This document shows positions 45,276 to 56,400 of a stretch of DNA of 64,000 nt, piece by piece. Each line of letters begins with the position of its first letter. Position 1 is the stretch's first letter. Location: positions 87,039,889 to 87,103,888 of the forward strand of contig CM057829.1 of assembly GCA_030068075.1 (NCBI GenBank), in the 5' to 3' direction. The stretch comes from Paguma larvata (Eukaryota; Chordata; Mammalia; Carnivora; Viverridae). The notes under the pieces were generated by a model. It ran no database searches. It saw nothing but the letters and a program-made list of their open reading frames with translations, and had not been told where the DNA came from. A program made the translations under genes and the position numbers.

Positions 45276-48197
45276 TTCATATGAGAAACTCCGATTGAAT
45301 CTGCACAGCCGGGGGGAAGGAGCAGAAATATGCCAATCATATTTATTTATCCATTCAATAGCCAACAAATGAGACTGAATGATCTTTTGAACAAAATCGA
45401 CGATGTGCTGGACCAAATTCATAGATTATTTGTATCTAAATAACCTAATGGCACATAAAGAAATACATGCTCAAAGACAGATCTTTCTCACCTTTTCATT
45501 CAAGTATTTGACCAGTGTCAGGCGAAGCTTACCCAAGTTAGACAGAATTAACCACCTCTTCACAATTAGATAAAGCCTTCTTTGATGTATAAATGTTTGA
45601 CATCTCTTCTTTCTTAAGGAAGAGATTACGGTTGTGCAGGACTAGGCAATGGGGGAAAAAAAGCTTTTGATCTCGAAAGACGGAGACTTCGTGAACCCAA
45701 ATGTTCTATCTGACCTACACATTTTAAAAAGCAGTGCACAAAAAGTTATCCTAGATCCTACCTTTCAAATCGGGAAAGTCAATAAAACTGTGGTTCAGAT
45801 GGAAGTTTTAGTAGCATATAATCTCTGTTGATTTTCAGGTGTTAAAAGCGGTAGGAATATATATCACTTTGATACTAACACAAGCTGCTGAATTTAAGTG
45901 GTCATTGACCAGATACCTGATTTAAGAGATTCCATATTTACAGAGGAATATGCCCTTCTCTTCTGCAGGGGAATAGGCTTTAAAAACCAAGAGATATCAA
46001 GTGAATACGACTCCATAAACCAATATCCCTAATAGACTAATCTGACTGTCGATCAGTTTTTGCACCTATCTAAAGAAACATTTGACATTTCGCCTATATT
46101 CATGTATCAAGAATCTAAAAATAGATTTAATTTAATAACATTAGTGTTCTACTTGTCCAACGTTCGGATCTTATTCCAGGGGGAACAATGCTTGTAGCAA
46201 TGGTAAAATTAGGAAACTTGTTTTATGTCGCATTAGTTAACATATGCAAGCTTACTTAACATGTGGACGGCAAATAAGTGTAATTACATTAAAACAAGGA
46301 GCTGTAGCGCAGAAGCAATAAAAATAGACTAGGTTGTATTATTAATTCTTGTGTTAAGGGTTTTGAGCCATGTTGATTGGCCTGAATTTTTTGATTTTGT
46401 TATGGTACAAAGGGATTGTTTGAAGTAATTTGTCCCCGAGAGAGGCTCACAATCCCAAGCGGGTTTCAATTCAGCAAAGCAAATCTAATTTTGTTTGCTT
46501 TATGCAAACCAGAAGGGGCTGTGGTTCATTCTGTTTTCACTGGAGGGGAAAGGCGCACTAATGGGACCTGCTGAAATGCATGCATTGCAAACATCATACC
46601 CCTGCATATATTAAATTTAGCTATGTGATGCACTGTGTTCATCATCTCATTGTGTACACAGATACGCTTTAGAACAAAGCCTTTTAATAGCGAGGGAACC
46701 TTACTACATTATGTCAATACTCTATTGTATTTATATTTAATGCCGCCATTGGAATACCTGCCCTTAGCTAGAGTACGTTCGTGTTTGTGATCATTTCGCA
46801 TCTCAGACGCTCCTTATGTGAAAGTGGACTGTACACTGAGGCTATTATGTTGTAGCTTAAAGCCACCATCTGAAGATTAATTATATGTAGATCGATAAAG
46901 GTTTCTCATTTTCCCAGTCTCCACCCCCACGCGTATACCCCTCGTATACCTGAGTTAAATTAGAGAGATGCGTAGTACCCTGTTGAAAGAAGAGGACGCA
47001 TCCCGGTCTGAATATGCAGGCTGGAAGATAAATGGAGGATAATAATATCTGCACAACAGGTAATGCTAAAGACGGTCTCCATCCCTGTGACAAATCACCA
47101 TCCTCCCCCTGCCCCCACCCTCCACCTCACTGTGGTCTTTCCTCGACTTGCCAGATATGACTGGGCTGCCAGATACATTTGATCGAATTCATCAAAATTA
47201 GAGGGTGCATGAGATGGGAAGAGAAACCAGTACATGATAGATGATGATGCAGTTATTGGCTAGGTGAATTTATTCCCATAAAAATGGAATTATTTGTCAA
47301 TTAAAATTGCATAATGACTGCATCTCCTGTCATGCCAGCACTGTTTTCAGTGTGTTTTTGTTTTGCAAACAGTTCCAATGCTGCAAATAGACAGACACAT
47401 CTCCAAACCCTTCAATTTGTCATTAGACATTTGGCGGCATGCCTACTTTGCTGTTAATTTTCCAAAACTACATTAATTTGCTGAATGACTTCTGTGAATC
47501 AGTTCACATAAAATTCAAGATGATACTTGTCATGTATCAAAGAGTGACTACTAAAAGCATAGGTTACATGTAGAAACACACTGTGTGAATCAGTTTGAAT
47601 TTTGTGTTTTAAGTTCAAACATGGGTTAGCATTAATGATTTTTTTTTCTTTCCTAATGGAAGTTGCTTAATGAAACATTACAAGGATAATCTTCCTATTG
47701 GTTTTTTTTTTCTTCTGCTTCTGCTTATCTGTTTCTTCAATTTGCTAGTGTATACATTCTTAATTTGACTTGATTTGGAACACAAGAGACACCTCAGGCA
47801 GTGGAAATTCAATGGTGTAGCCAAAAATAATTGTTTAATATTGTGACATAAGGGATTTGATCCTCAAGGTATACTGTCTCTGACAGTTGTGCAATTTAAA
47901 CACTGAGAGAGATTATCCTGTGCACAGAACCAAACAGCGAGATCACGTGACATTCTTAGAGGAATTTACTTGCTGACAAAAGAGGGCGTTTGGTTGAAGA
48001 ACGTTGTAATAGTTATCGGCCTCTCATAGCATAAAAATCATGAAATAGTAGTATGGTAGCCATTAGAAATGCTACTCTGTTTTTAATGCGCTCACTTGGT
48101 GTACAAAACACGTTTATTCTAAAGGCAAATGTTGCTTTGGTCCTGACATACATTTTATCTAAGAAGCTCCGGCCAAATAAATATTCCATTTGTGGAA
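45276..48197. promoter_or_regulatory. Repeat-free block, candidate conserved regulatory region
   Basis: About 2.9 kb without any recognised transposon in a window where the SINE spacing elsewhere is often 1-2 kb. The sequence is AT-rich and rich in homeodomain-core words (caattaaaattgcataatga at 47299, cattaatttgctgaatgac at 47471), a POU-like tatgcaaa at 46501-46508, and an atgcatgcat palindrome at 46576-46585. No open frame of interest is present. This is the texture of conserved non-coding enhancers near developmental genes, but conservation and activity cannot be shown from one sequence. Confidence 0.3.
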
Positions 48198-48275
48198 TTT
48201 TTTATTTGAATTCATAGGTTCACACATTTTTATTTGAATGTATATGTTCAAATATAAATAAAAATATTTTTATTT
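48198..48275. repeat. Short tandem duplication plus 20-bp palindrome
   Basis: The word tttttatttgaat recurs at about 48199, 48229 and 48268. The first two are one 30-bp unit repeated (continuing 'ataggttcacaca' and 'atatgttcaaata'). 48256-48275 (aaataaaaatatttttattt) is a perfect palindrome. Confidence 0.85.
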
Positions 48276-48571
48276 GAATATATATTTCCTATATATGTGT
48301 ATATTATACTGTATTATACATATATATGCATAAGTACATGTAGCATATGTATTTGTACAGCATATATGTAAAGATGTGTATTATAGTATACTCTGTGTGT
48401 GTATAACCCTGGATGTTACATGAAATATTTTTATTATAATTATTAAAATAAATTATAAGGTATTATCATTTACTTGGCTTAATGCGGCCATACAGTTAGG
48501 CTGAATTAGGAGGAAAATAATTACAGAACCCCTAGTGAGTTCAAATCTGCTACAAATACCATAAGAAATTA
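48276..48571. other. TA-rich sequence
   Basis: Irregular (TA/TG)n-type sequence to about 48410; nothing else. Confidence 0.4.
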
Positions 48572-48584
48572 TGTCACTTTTAGC

Positions 48585-48798
48585 GCTTTTTTTTTTAATG
48601 TTTATTTATTTTTGAAAGCGAAAGAGACAGAGTGCAAGTTGGGGAGGGGCAGAGAGAGAGGTAGACATAGAATCCGAAGCAGGCTCAAGCTCTGAGCTAT
48701 CAGCGCAAAGCCGGACGTGGGGCTTGAACCCTCGAACTGTGAGATCATGACCGGAGCCCAAGTTGGATGCCCAACAGACTAAGCCACCCAGGCTCCCC
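48585..48798 (-). mobile_element. CAN SINE (SINEC_Fc-like), minus strand, perfect TSD
   Basis: Full length. The tail T-run at 48587-48596 is on the left and the head at the right. A perfect 13-bp duplication tgtcacttttagc lies at 48572-48584 and 48799-48811. Several CpGs are retained (agccggacgtggggcttg). Confidence 0.97.
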
Positions 48799-48811
48799 TG
48801 TCACTTTTAGC

Positions 48812-49198
48812 TTTGAGCAAAGAGAGGGGTATATGGCACAGAAGCCCGATACAGAAGGATACCTAATTCAGTACCACGTATCAACTCTGTCCGCTTATCT
48901 CCCAACCTCGCCCACAGTTTCCTAATCTACCTCCTCAGTTTACTGAGAGCAGGAAGCTTGGAAAGGGTGAGAAGAGAGAGAAAAGTGGTGGTCACCAGCC
49001 TGCTGTTGTTCACACAAGGTTTAGCTACTACCAATTAAGGCTAAACTTATACCACATTTAGTAAGACTGGCAAAATATTACACTTGGTGAGAATGAATAT
49101 AAATTGTTACCAATAAAACAATAAAACAACTTATCCTAATAATAAATATCTTCCTAGATTGAGCTCTGGTGTTTAAAAAGCAATTGAGCCATCAGATT
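48812..49198. other. Unique spacer between two SINEs
   Basis: No feature recognised. Confidence 0.4.
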
Positions 49199-49215
49199 GG
49201 AGGAATTTACTTTAA

Positions 49216-49416
49216 CGTTTATTTATTTTTGAGAGACATAGAGACAGAGTGTGAGCAGGGGAGGGGCAGAGAGAGAGGGAGACACAGAATCCGAAGCAGG
49301 CTCCAGGCACTGAGACATCAGCACAGAGCCTGACGTGGGGCTCAAACTCACAGATCGCGAGATCATGACCTGAGCTGAAGTCGGACGCTTAACGGACTGA
49401 GCCACCCAGGCGCCCC
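49216..49416 (-). mobile_element. CAN SINE (SINEC_Fc-like), minus strand, young-looking
   Basis: Very close to the felid consensus, including CpGs in the head (gaagtcggacgcttaacgga, then caggcgcccc). A perfect 17-bp duplication ggaggaatttactttaa occurs at 49199-49215 and 49417-49433. It is the best preserved SINE in the window. Confidence 0.98.
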
Positions 49417-49433
49417 GGAGGAATTTACTTTAA

Positions 49434-51310
49434 TCCCTTGGTATGCTCTTAGGGAAGGCAGCACTACTTGCAAACTCTGCCCTCGCACACTGCAAGTTCT
49501 GCACAGGTAGGTCTCCTTAACCTTCAAGTACTGAAGCCAGCCCCTGTTCAAATTCCTCTTCAGTTCAGCAGCCCAGGTTTGCATGGGAAGTTAGGTCTGT
49601 TCTCAAAGAGCTTCTACCCAGTGGTGTGCTGATAAATGTTTAACAATCAGCTCCCTGGAACACAAAAACAAAAACAAAAAAGCAATAACTCTGATTTGTA
49701 GTGTGAGTCAATTCCAAGCTACCAATGTGTCAATGTGAATGAGGAGTAGGGAACAAACACAAAGGATAGCTCCATTCCATACTATTTCTACCATATACAT
49801 ACAATGGATATAAATAACCTCAAGAGCACAGATCCCCAATAAAATGTAGTAGAATTTAAAAAAAAAAAAAAGGAATATGTTTGGGTATTATCTTTCTTTT
49901 TGATATAACTTATTGAATTTTATTGCATACTTTTATGTTAATTTTTAATACGACTGTATATAACAAAAAGCTTGCAAAATCCTGAAAATTTAACAATCGG
50001 CCCTTATGAGTTAGGGCAAGGCAGCCCCACACACGACCGCCTCCAGCCCATCTCCGCACACACGCCACACAATTAGCTTCCTGGTTCATTAACATCGATC
50101 CAGAGTTATGCCTCATCAAATGGGAAAATATTTGTCCTGGCAATAAGCAAAATAACTTCTTGTTGATCAATTACTCCTAATACAGTTGTGTGGTACTGTC
50201 TCCACCTGTATTTTCAGTGGCGCGTTCTTTTTTTCCTTGCCATCAAAGTCCCTAGTTGAACCTTTATTTTATTCAAGTGCATGGGGGACACGGCCTGTGT
50301 CTGCATTCCTTTGTTTAAGAATAGTGATTCTGCACTCACACATAAAGAAGAGGAGAGAGAGAGCTACTATACAATGGTGTGGAGTGCGATGAAATTTTAC
50401 TGACACGAGTCTGGGAAGACTGCCTGATCTGTATTTGGAACAATGCTATTTTGTTTAATTTGATATATGTGTGGGCTTTTTATTCAAATCGAGTTGAACA
50501 GTTTGTTCCAGCGGGAAAAAAAGGACTGCTTGTTACAGAAAGGTTATTTATCGTTCACTATAACACTTGGCATTCTGAAGAAAATTGTGAGGATTCTCCT
50601 TTTGGGGGCTGTATGCTGCTGTCCTAGCCTCTGTACAAAGAGATCGAGCAAAAGTGGAAGGCGAGATCCTTGGAGGCTGTTTTGGGGCAGTGTTTTAGAT
50701 ACCCTCAAACGAAGGTGCTTCTTGGCCTTTAAAAATATTCAGTGACCCATTCCATCACTCATTTTTGTTGCTACTTGGACATTTTAACATACGAATTCCC
50801 ATCGCTTCAAAAGATTCAATGCCAACATCAATTAACATCTTAGGGGAAGAGTACATGGAAGAACCACTAAAGAAATCTTAGCAGCATAAGCACAACTGAA
50901 CTTGGCTATTCCAGGCGATACTTTTATTCAACATTGCTCTAAACTGTTCATTTTCACACTGTAATTGCAACAGTTTCTCTTGTTTATTTCCTTGACCTCA
51001 ACACAACCACTGTCCGTTTGAATCTCAATTCAACTTTAGCTCGGTTAAAATCAATTTCAAGTTAAGGCCCACAGATTACCATATAGGTGACCCCCACCTT
51101 AGAAGATAAGCATATGCCATAGAAGTCAGATGCTGCCAACTCTTCTAAGATTTCTAAGAGTGAAAAAAAAATCCAATTATAAGGAAAGAGTGTAACAGCA
51201 TGCCATTTACTTTTCTAGTCATTCTACAGAGACTCACAAACTATATACTATTAGAGAACATTATGCTACATGCTTAAATACTAAGCAATCATCTCTTGTA
51301 CCCCCAAATT
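49434..51310. promoter_or_regulatory. Repeat-free block, candidate regulatory region
   Basis: 1.9 kb without transposons apart from an A12 run at 49859-49871. The part at about 50900-51090 (ttcacactgtaattgcaaca, cttgtttatttccttgacct, tgaatctcaattcaacttta) has a forkhead-like tgtttatt and TAATT-type words. The open frames (50379-50745) have no recognised domain. Regulatory function is only inferred. Confidence 0.22.
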
Positions 51311-51533
51311 TAAAATCTTTCTAAGTTTATTTATTTACTTCAAGAGACACAGAAAGAGAGATTGGGGGAGGGAGGAGCAGAGAGAGAGAGAGAGAGAGAG
51401 AGAGAATCCCAATCAAGCTCCACACTTGCAGCATGGAGCCCGACACACAGCTTGAACCCACGAACTGTGAAATCATGACCTGAGCCAAAACCCAGAATCA
51501 GACACTCAACCGAATGAGCCACCCAGGTGCCCC
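51311..51533 (-). mobile_element. CAN SINE with (GA)n run, minus strand
   Basis: Tail 'tctaagtttatttatttact' at the left, a (GA)n run at about 51379-51405, and head actcaaccgaatgagccacc at the right. The older short body form 'agctccacacttgcagcatg'. Approximate flanking match: cccccaaattt (51301) and tccccagattt (51538). Confidence 0.9.
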
Positions 51534-51545
51534 CATATCCCCAGA

Positions 51546-52554
51546 TTTTCAATAGATCCCAATGTAAATCGAATCAAAGCAAATTTCTTCTTCAAGTTTC
51601 TACTGGTGGTCCGTGAAGACTGGACTGGCCATGTGCACTTATGAAATAGCTTGTTCTTGTTTGCCATGTGCTTCCTATCCTTTTCTCACAGCTGTTCGCA
51701 GACACTGTGAAATGTAAGCGCTTGTAAGCTGGAGGCTGGGAGCAACTCCATGTTCTCCCGCCTTCTCCTGGGGCCTAGGCAAACATTTGTCAGATTGAGC
51801 CATGTTCTTCTACTCCATGAGCTCATCGAACTTCCATTAAGGCAGATATGACACGTGCAGGTTCAATCACAATATCTGATAATAAACGATTCCTGCCAGA
51901 TAGAACATTTACACTTAAAAAAAAAAAGAATCACTTCATCTAGGACCAAAGATCATGAGAGTAACTCACCTGGGGGAGGGAGACAGGCATTTAATTGGAC
52001 TTCAAAAGATAGACTAGAACTTAAATATGCGTAGATGATTAAAACTCACATTATTTAGCATACTTTAGCAGAAGTCGTTGCTGAACGGATTTGGGTATTT
52101 TTTTCAAACTATAATCAAAAATTAAAGAGCTATGTAGAATAACACTAAACATAACCCACAGAGCCACTGTGGTATCTGTTCATTCTTTCTTCCTGGCATG
52201 CAGACTTGGAGAGCACAGGATGAGAGAGGTTTCTAGCAGGAGGGGAGCTATGAGTCAATGCTTTGACTCAATGTTGCTTTCCGTACAATGGAAGAAGGAG
52301 AATGGGAGAAAGTGCCTGAGTGTAGTGAGAAGCACGTGCAAAAGGGAAAAGGCAGGCGTGAAGTCACTTTTTAAGAAGGAGGTGCAAATTAGTGAGGCAG
52401 AAGCAGAAGGGCCGTTTGTCATAATAAACGATGAAATATGATTGATTGAGCAATGATCATGCGGGAGCCCCGGTGGTCAGGACTGCACATGCCTATTTCT
52501 GTCTTCAAATACACCCATCAAGACAGAAGTTTAGGAGGAAACTGAAGATCTAAT
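51546..52554. other. Unique, with paired AP-1 words
   Basis: 52251-52270 holds tgagtcaa and ttgactca around a 4-nt spacer. The 90-codon frame 52169-52441 has no known domain. No repeat is named. Confidence 0.35.
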
Positions 52555-52830
52555 AATTCTATCACACACTCAATGTCAGGTTGGTGGGTTTGGAAGAGTC
52601 AGAGGATGGAGAGCTTTAAATAGGATTATGAAGAGTTCGAATTTAATTTTACAGGAGGGATGCAAAGGAAACAGTTTCTAAGACCATGAAACAGAGAAGA
52701 AGACTTCAATGGCCTGGTTAGGCAGTCCCCAAGGAGGCCTGGGTTTGAATGAAAAATGCCTGATTGTTGATGTTGGCTGTGGAATTGGAAAGGAGGAATG
52801 AATCTAAGAAGAACTTGAGAGAAGGCATTA
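52555..52830 (-). mobile_element. Probable L2 fragment, minus strand
   Basis: 'gagagctttaaataggatta', 'cagagaagaagacttcaatg', 'gcctggttaggcagtcccca' and 'ggcctgggtttgaatgaaaa' fit the inverse of the part of L2 ORF2 also seen at 21.4-22.0 kb, but with poorer preservation. Confidence 0.4.
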
Positions 52831-54369
52831 AAACTACTTGACAATAGGATTTTAGGGCTAAAAGAATAATAGGCAAATACAGAAGGATAGTAATAGAAGG
52901 TTTACCATGTGTACGTGATGTTGAAGTATGTTTATTCTAACTATAAAATGTGTTGAAAGTCTTGCACATTATTGATTATAATGAACTTGACCATTGTCAA
53001 GTTAAATACCTTTTCTCTTTTGATACATTAAAGTATCATTAATACTTTTGGTTTCCTGGAAACCAGCAATCCTCCTAAACTGCTACTTGATTCTTTTAAC
53101 CGAAGAATTTATAATGAGTTGTAGTAGGAACAATAATTATGATCTGCAAGAAGGGAAACACACTGAATAGATTAATTTGGCAGGCACTCGGGCTATAGGC
53201 TTTGAATGCCTGTGGAGTCTTCGGGAGCTCTTTGGCCAAGAGGAAGGGCATGTCCCAGACAAATGGGACTCTGTTCCAAGTGCAGCCCACCCAAGAGGTC
53301 TGAAAAGAGCAGACAAAGAAGACTGGAGAAGGAAGTGGAGGAAACAGCAGGGAACATAGAGATAGGGAAGATGGGGGCATAAGAACCTGAGAGGAGGGGG
53401 ATAGAGTTGATGTGATGAAAAAGAGACTCCTGGAATACTTGGAGCAGCACAGAGGAAATGAGCTTAAACATGCATCAATTCTATGTTCCATGGGAGAATG
53501 TAGCAAAGGCAATGAATGACCAAAGTAAAATGGTGGTCAGGAAATAGCACTGGCCCAGGGAGATAGTAATGGTGACAGCTAAGTCTATTTCACACAGCAA
53601 CTCTTATCTAGAAATCTTACAAAAACTTACACACATTATGGCCAGGAATACCCTCCCAACATCCTTAAGGGGTAGGTGAGAGAAGGATAGAGGGACAATT
53701 ACTGATAGCAGTTGATGTCCTTACTTATATCACAGGTGTTCCTGTATCTCCAGGTATCACCAGAAGGATGCCAGGCTCCACTGCTTCTGTTCCAGAGCTA
53801 TGTCCACCATTAGTACAGGAAATGAGTAGGTCCTTTAAAAGTCCAAAGAGCAATTAGGTGGCACTAGTATCAGTATTCAGATCCTTTGTCCTTCATCCAG
53901 GCATGAGAAGACATCTTCTCTATAACTTCAGCGACTATATGGAAAAGATGTACGAAGTTGATGAAAGATGCACAAAGTAAAAGGAAGAAACTCTGAAATT
54001 ACCCAGAAATTTTACATCATCTTCATCTTGCGGACATTGAACTATGAGAAACACTCTTAAAGTGCATTTATGTGAAGTTAAATATGGGGTAGATTCTATT
54101 GCTAGTCCTGCAGAGCAGTCAGTGAAAGGGACTGATTAAAACGTTAACCCTACTGATTGATTCAGGAGTTGATGACACTATGTCTACACACTTGAGTCTG
54201 AAAGCATTTGGCTAGCCCAATCCATATATTGGATAACAGAACCTGTTTCATAAGTGCACCGAGGAAAGATTGGCTACCATTTTACATGAATTATCAACAT
54301 CATTATAGGAATTATCACATAAACTCTTTGTGGTTACACTTAGCTGAGGCCAGCAATTTTACTTTGTCC
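52831..54369. other. Unique sequence
   Basis: A 138-codon minus-strand frame (53512-53096) is serine/phenylalanine-rich because the plus strand is purine-rich there. It has no domain, and a plus-strand frame overlaps it. No gene is called. Confidence 0.4.
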
Positions 54370-54436
54370 CTCCTTCCTTCCCACCTACCTTCCTTCCCAC
54401 CTTCCTTCCTTCCTTCCTTCCTTCCTTCCTTCCTTT
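54370..54436. repeat. (CCTT)n microsatellite
   Basis: Imperfect units (ccttcccacctacc) at the left are followed by about ten clean CCTT units at 54401-54436. Confidence 0.96.
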
Positions 54437-56400
54437 CCCCCTTAATTCCTTCCCACCCTCACTCCTTCTCTCTCTCTTTCTGAGATGACAAGTGAAATCC
54501 TGTGCATATTATAACAAACATTCCTCCCCACCTTTGCAGAGAGGATGTGGGGCCAATTTGACAGGGGAGAGCTTTCAATGCGCTTAATTTTTGTCGTAAC
54601 CAGAACGGTGCCCACATGCCACTGTGCCACCGCCTGCCAAAGGAAGTCCGATGTAATTGCCAGTGAGTTCCCCCACAGATAAATCTTCTGAAACAATGAG
54701 TCATGCATGTAAATATTGCCCTGGCTGAGCATATTTATTGCGTGTTGATGTTGATTGTTTAAAAAGGGGTTATGGTTCAATAAATTGAACACCTGAGCTG
54801 AGCGCTTGTAGGATGAAATTGAGAGACGGGCAGATCAATTTAGACTCACTTCTACTTTTCGATCTGTTTAATAGATTTTTAAAACGACACTTAGAGCCCC
54901 ACAGAGGCAGAGGCACTTCACATCCTTCCAGCGCATCCTCCCTCGGCCACACCTCACCCCGGCCTTCCCAGGCTCGCAGCACTTGGAAAAGCTGATGATT
55001 CTAGGAGCAGAAATTCACAGAGCATGCTCTTGGCCTCCTGTCCCCTGCTGAACTGGGCTCATTTATTCAGCTGGTATTGTGAGTTTGGGGGCATGACAGT
55101 ACATCTGACCCCTTTGGGGTAAAATTTGATCTGGCATTTCATTTCAAGGGCTCAGCCACCGGTCTGTCAAATCTTCATTTTGCGGGGGCCCACTAGAACT
55201 GCTGACGCTTGCCGCTACCTCCCTTGGCTTTCATCTTTCACTGGCAATAAACATGTCACCCTGCTGAGGTGAAACACAATCTGGAATTAAATTTACTGCA
55301 TATAAAATATAGTGCCCTCTTTATTGGTTCAAATACTTGTCACTCATAATTTATTTGCCTGTGTATGGCCTTCATGCAGAGAGAACACCGCTATAAACGA
55401 GGAAGGGGCTTGGGTGTTCATTCTTGTTGGGATCTTTTTCCACTTTTCGTTCTCTCCCATCCTCGGTCCCCAAATCCCACTTACCCACTTGGACTAATCT
55501 GTTTTCCATGAAGCACCTCAAATAAAACCGGAGCCCTTCATCCAAGAGTGGCAAGCATGTCACAGCAAACATTGGCGTCGGGCTTCTTGGCTGAGGCGCT
55601 GCGTGTTTGCTAGGAAGTGGAGAGGGCATGGTACCTGGTAATGCTCTCCAGTGAGCAAAACTGAAATACAAATGTTGCGGGGGGCACCAGCGGGGGTGGA
55701 TTTAGCCCTCGTCAGTTTCAATCTCCCACTTGCCATGCCTTCCCTTCTGGCACTCAACTTTTTCATGATTTATTCCAAATACTGTCGATCAGCTTTAACT
55801 AATACAGTTCTTGTATGAAGCACCTCTCTAATCTCTTCAAACACAGATGTGGAAGCACGGCTTAGAGCATGGAGGCCAACAAAAGCCCTCTGCCTGTACC
55901 AGTGATTAGCTTTGATTGACACAGAACCCTTCTGCTTTCCTAGGCATTCTAACACCCATAAATGATTGTTTTAAAATGAGACGCACAGGGTATGGTGGGT
56001 ACCAGCTTTAGTGAATTTGCAGAGCAGCTATACTAGCAGTTAACTCATGAACTACGAGACACTAGATGCTGGATGTTGGGTCTCCCCCTCCATTGCTATT
56101 TCTTTTTATCTCTTTTAGGTCTGTCTCTTTATGGAAAAAGGTTTTAATGAACATTAATTTCTCATTTAGAATTGTTGAAACCCGGATAGATGCCCATTGC
56201 ATCTTCACATCTACTTTCAACATCTTGTGGTCCCCGATTTCAAAAATTTCCAAAGAAATGTTTTCAAGTTATTTTTAAATACATGTGCAAAATCTGAATT
56301 TCACCTTCAAACAGTGTTAAATAAGGATCACCAGAAATCAGTAGATGTCCGTGGTACAAGTCCAGATTCCCGTGAATTATACAAGTTATTTTTTTAATTA
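54437..56400. promoter_or_regulatory. Repeat-free block, candidate conserved non-coding cluster
   Basis: About 2 kb without transposons. Notable words are atgagtcatgcatgtaaata (54696; AP-1/MAF- and POU-like), gttgatgttgattgtttaaa (54742), caataaattgaac (54779) and 'gaattaaatttactgcatat' (55281). 54880-55250 is higher in G+C than the surroundings. Open frames on the minus strand (54792-54442, 55671-55372) overlap others and match nothing that I know. Regulatory role is inferred from texture only. Confidence 0.28.

Noticed and set aside
53096..53512. 138-codon minus-strand open frame
   Set aside because: Serine/proline/phenylalanine-rich composition is explained by the purine-rich plus strand; no domain and an overlapping frame on the other strand.
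54208..54483. Repeating FLPS peptide in an open frame
   Set aside because: A translation of the CCTT microsatellite.
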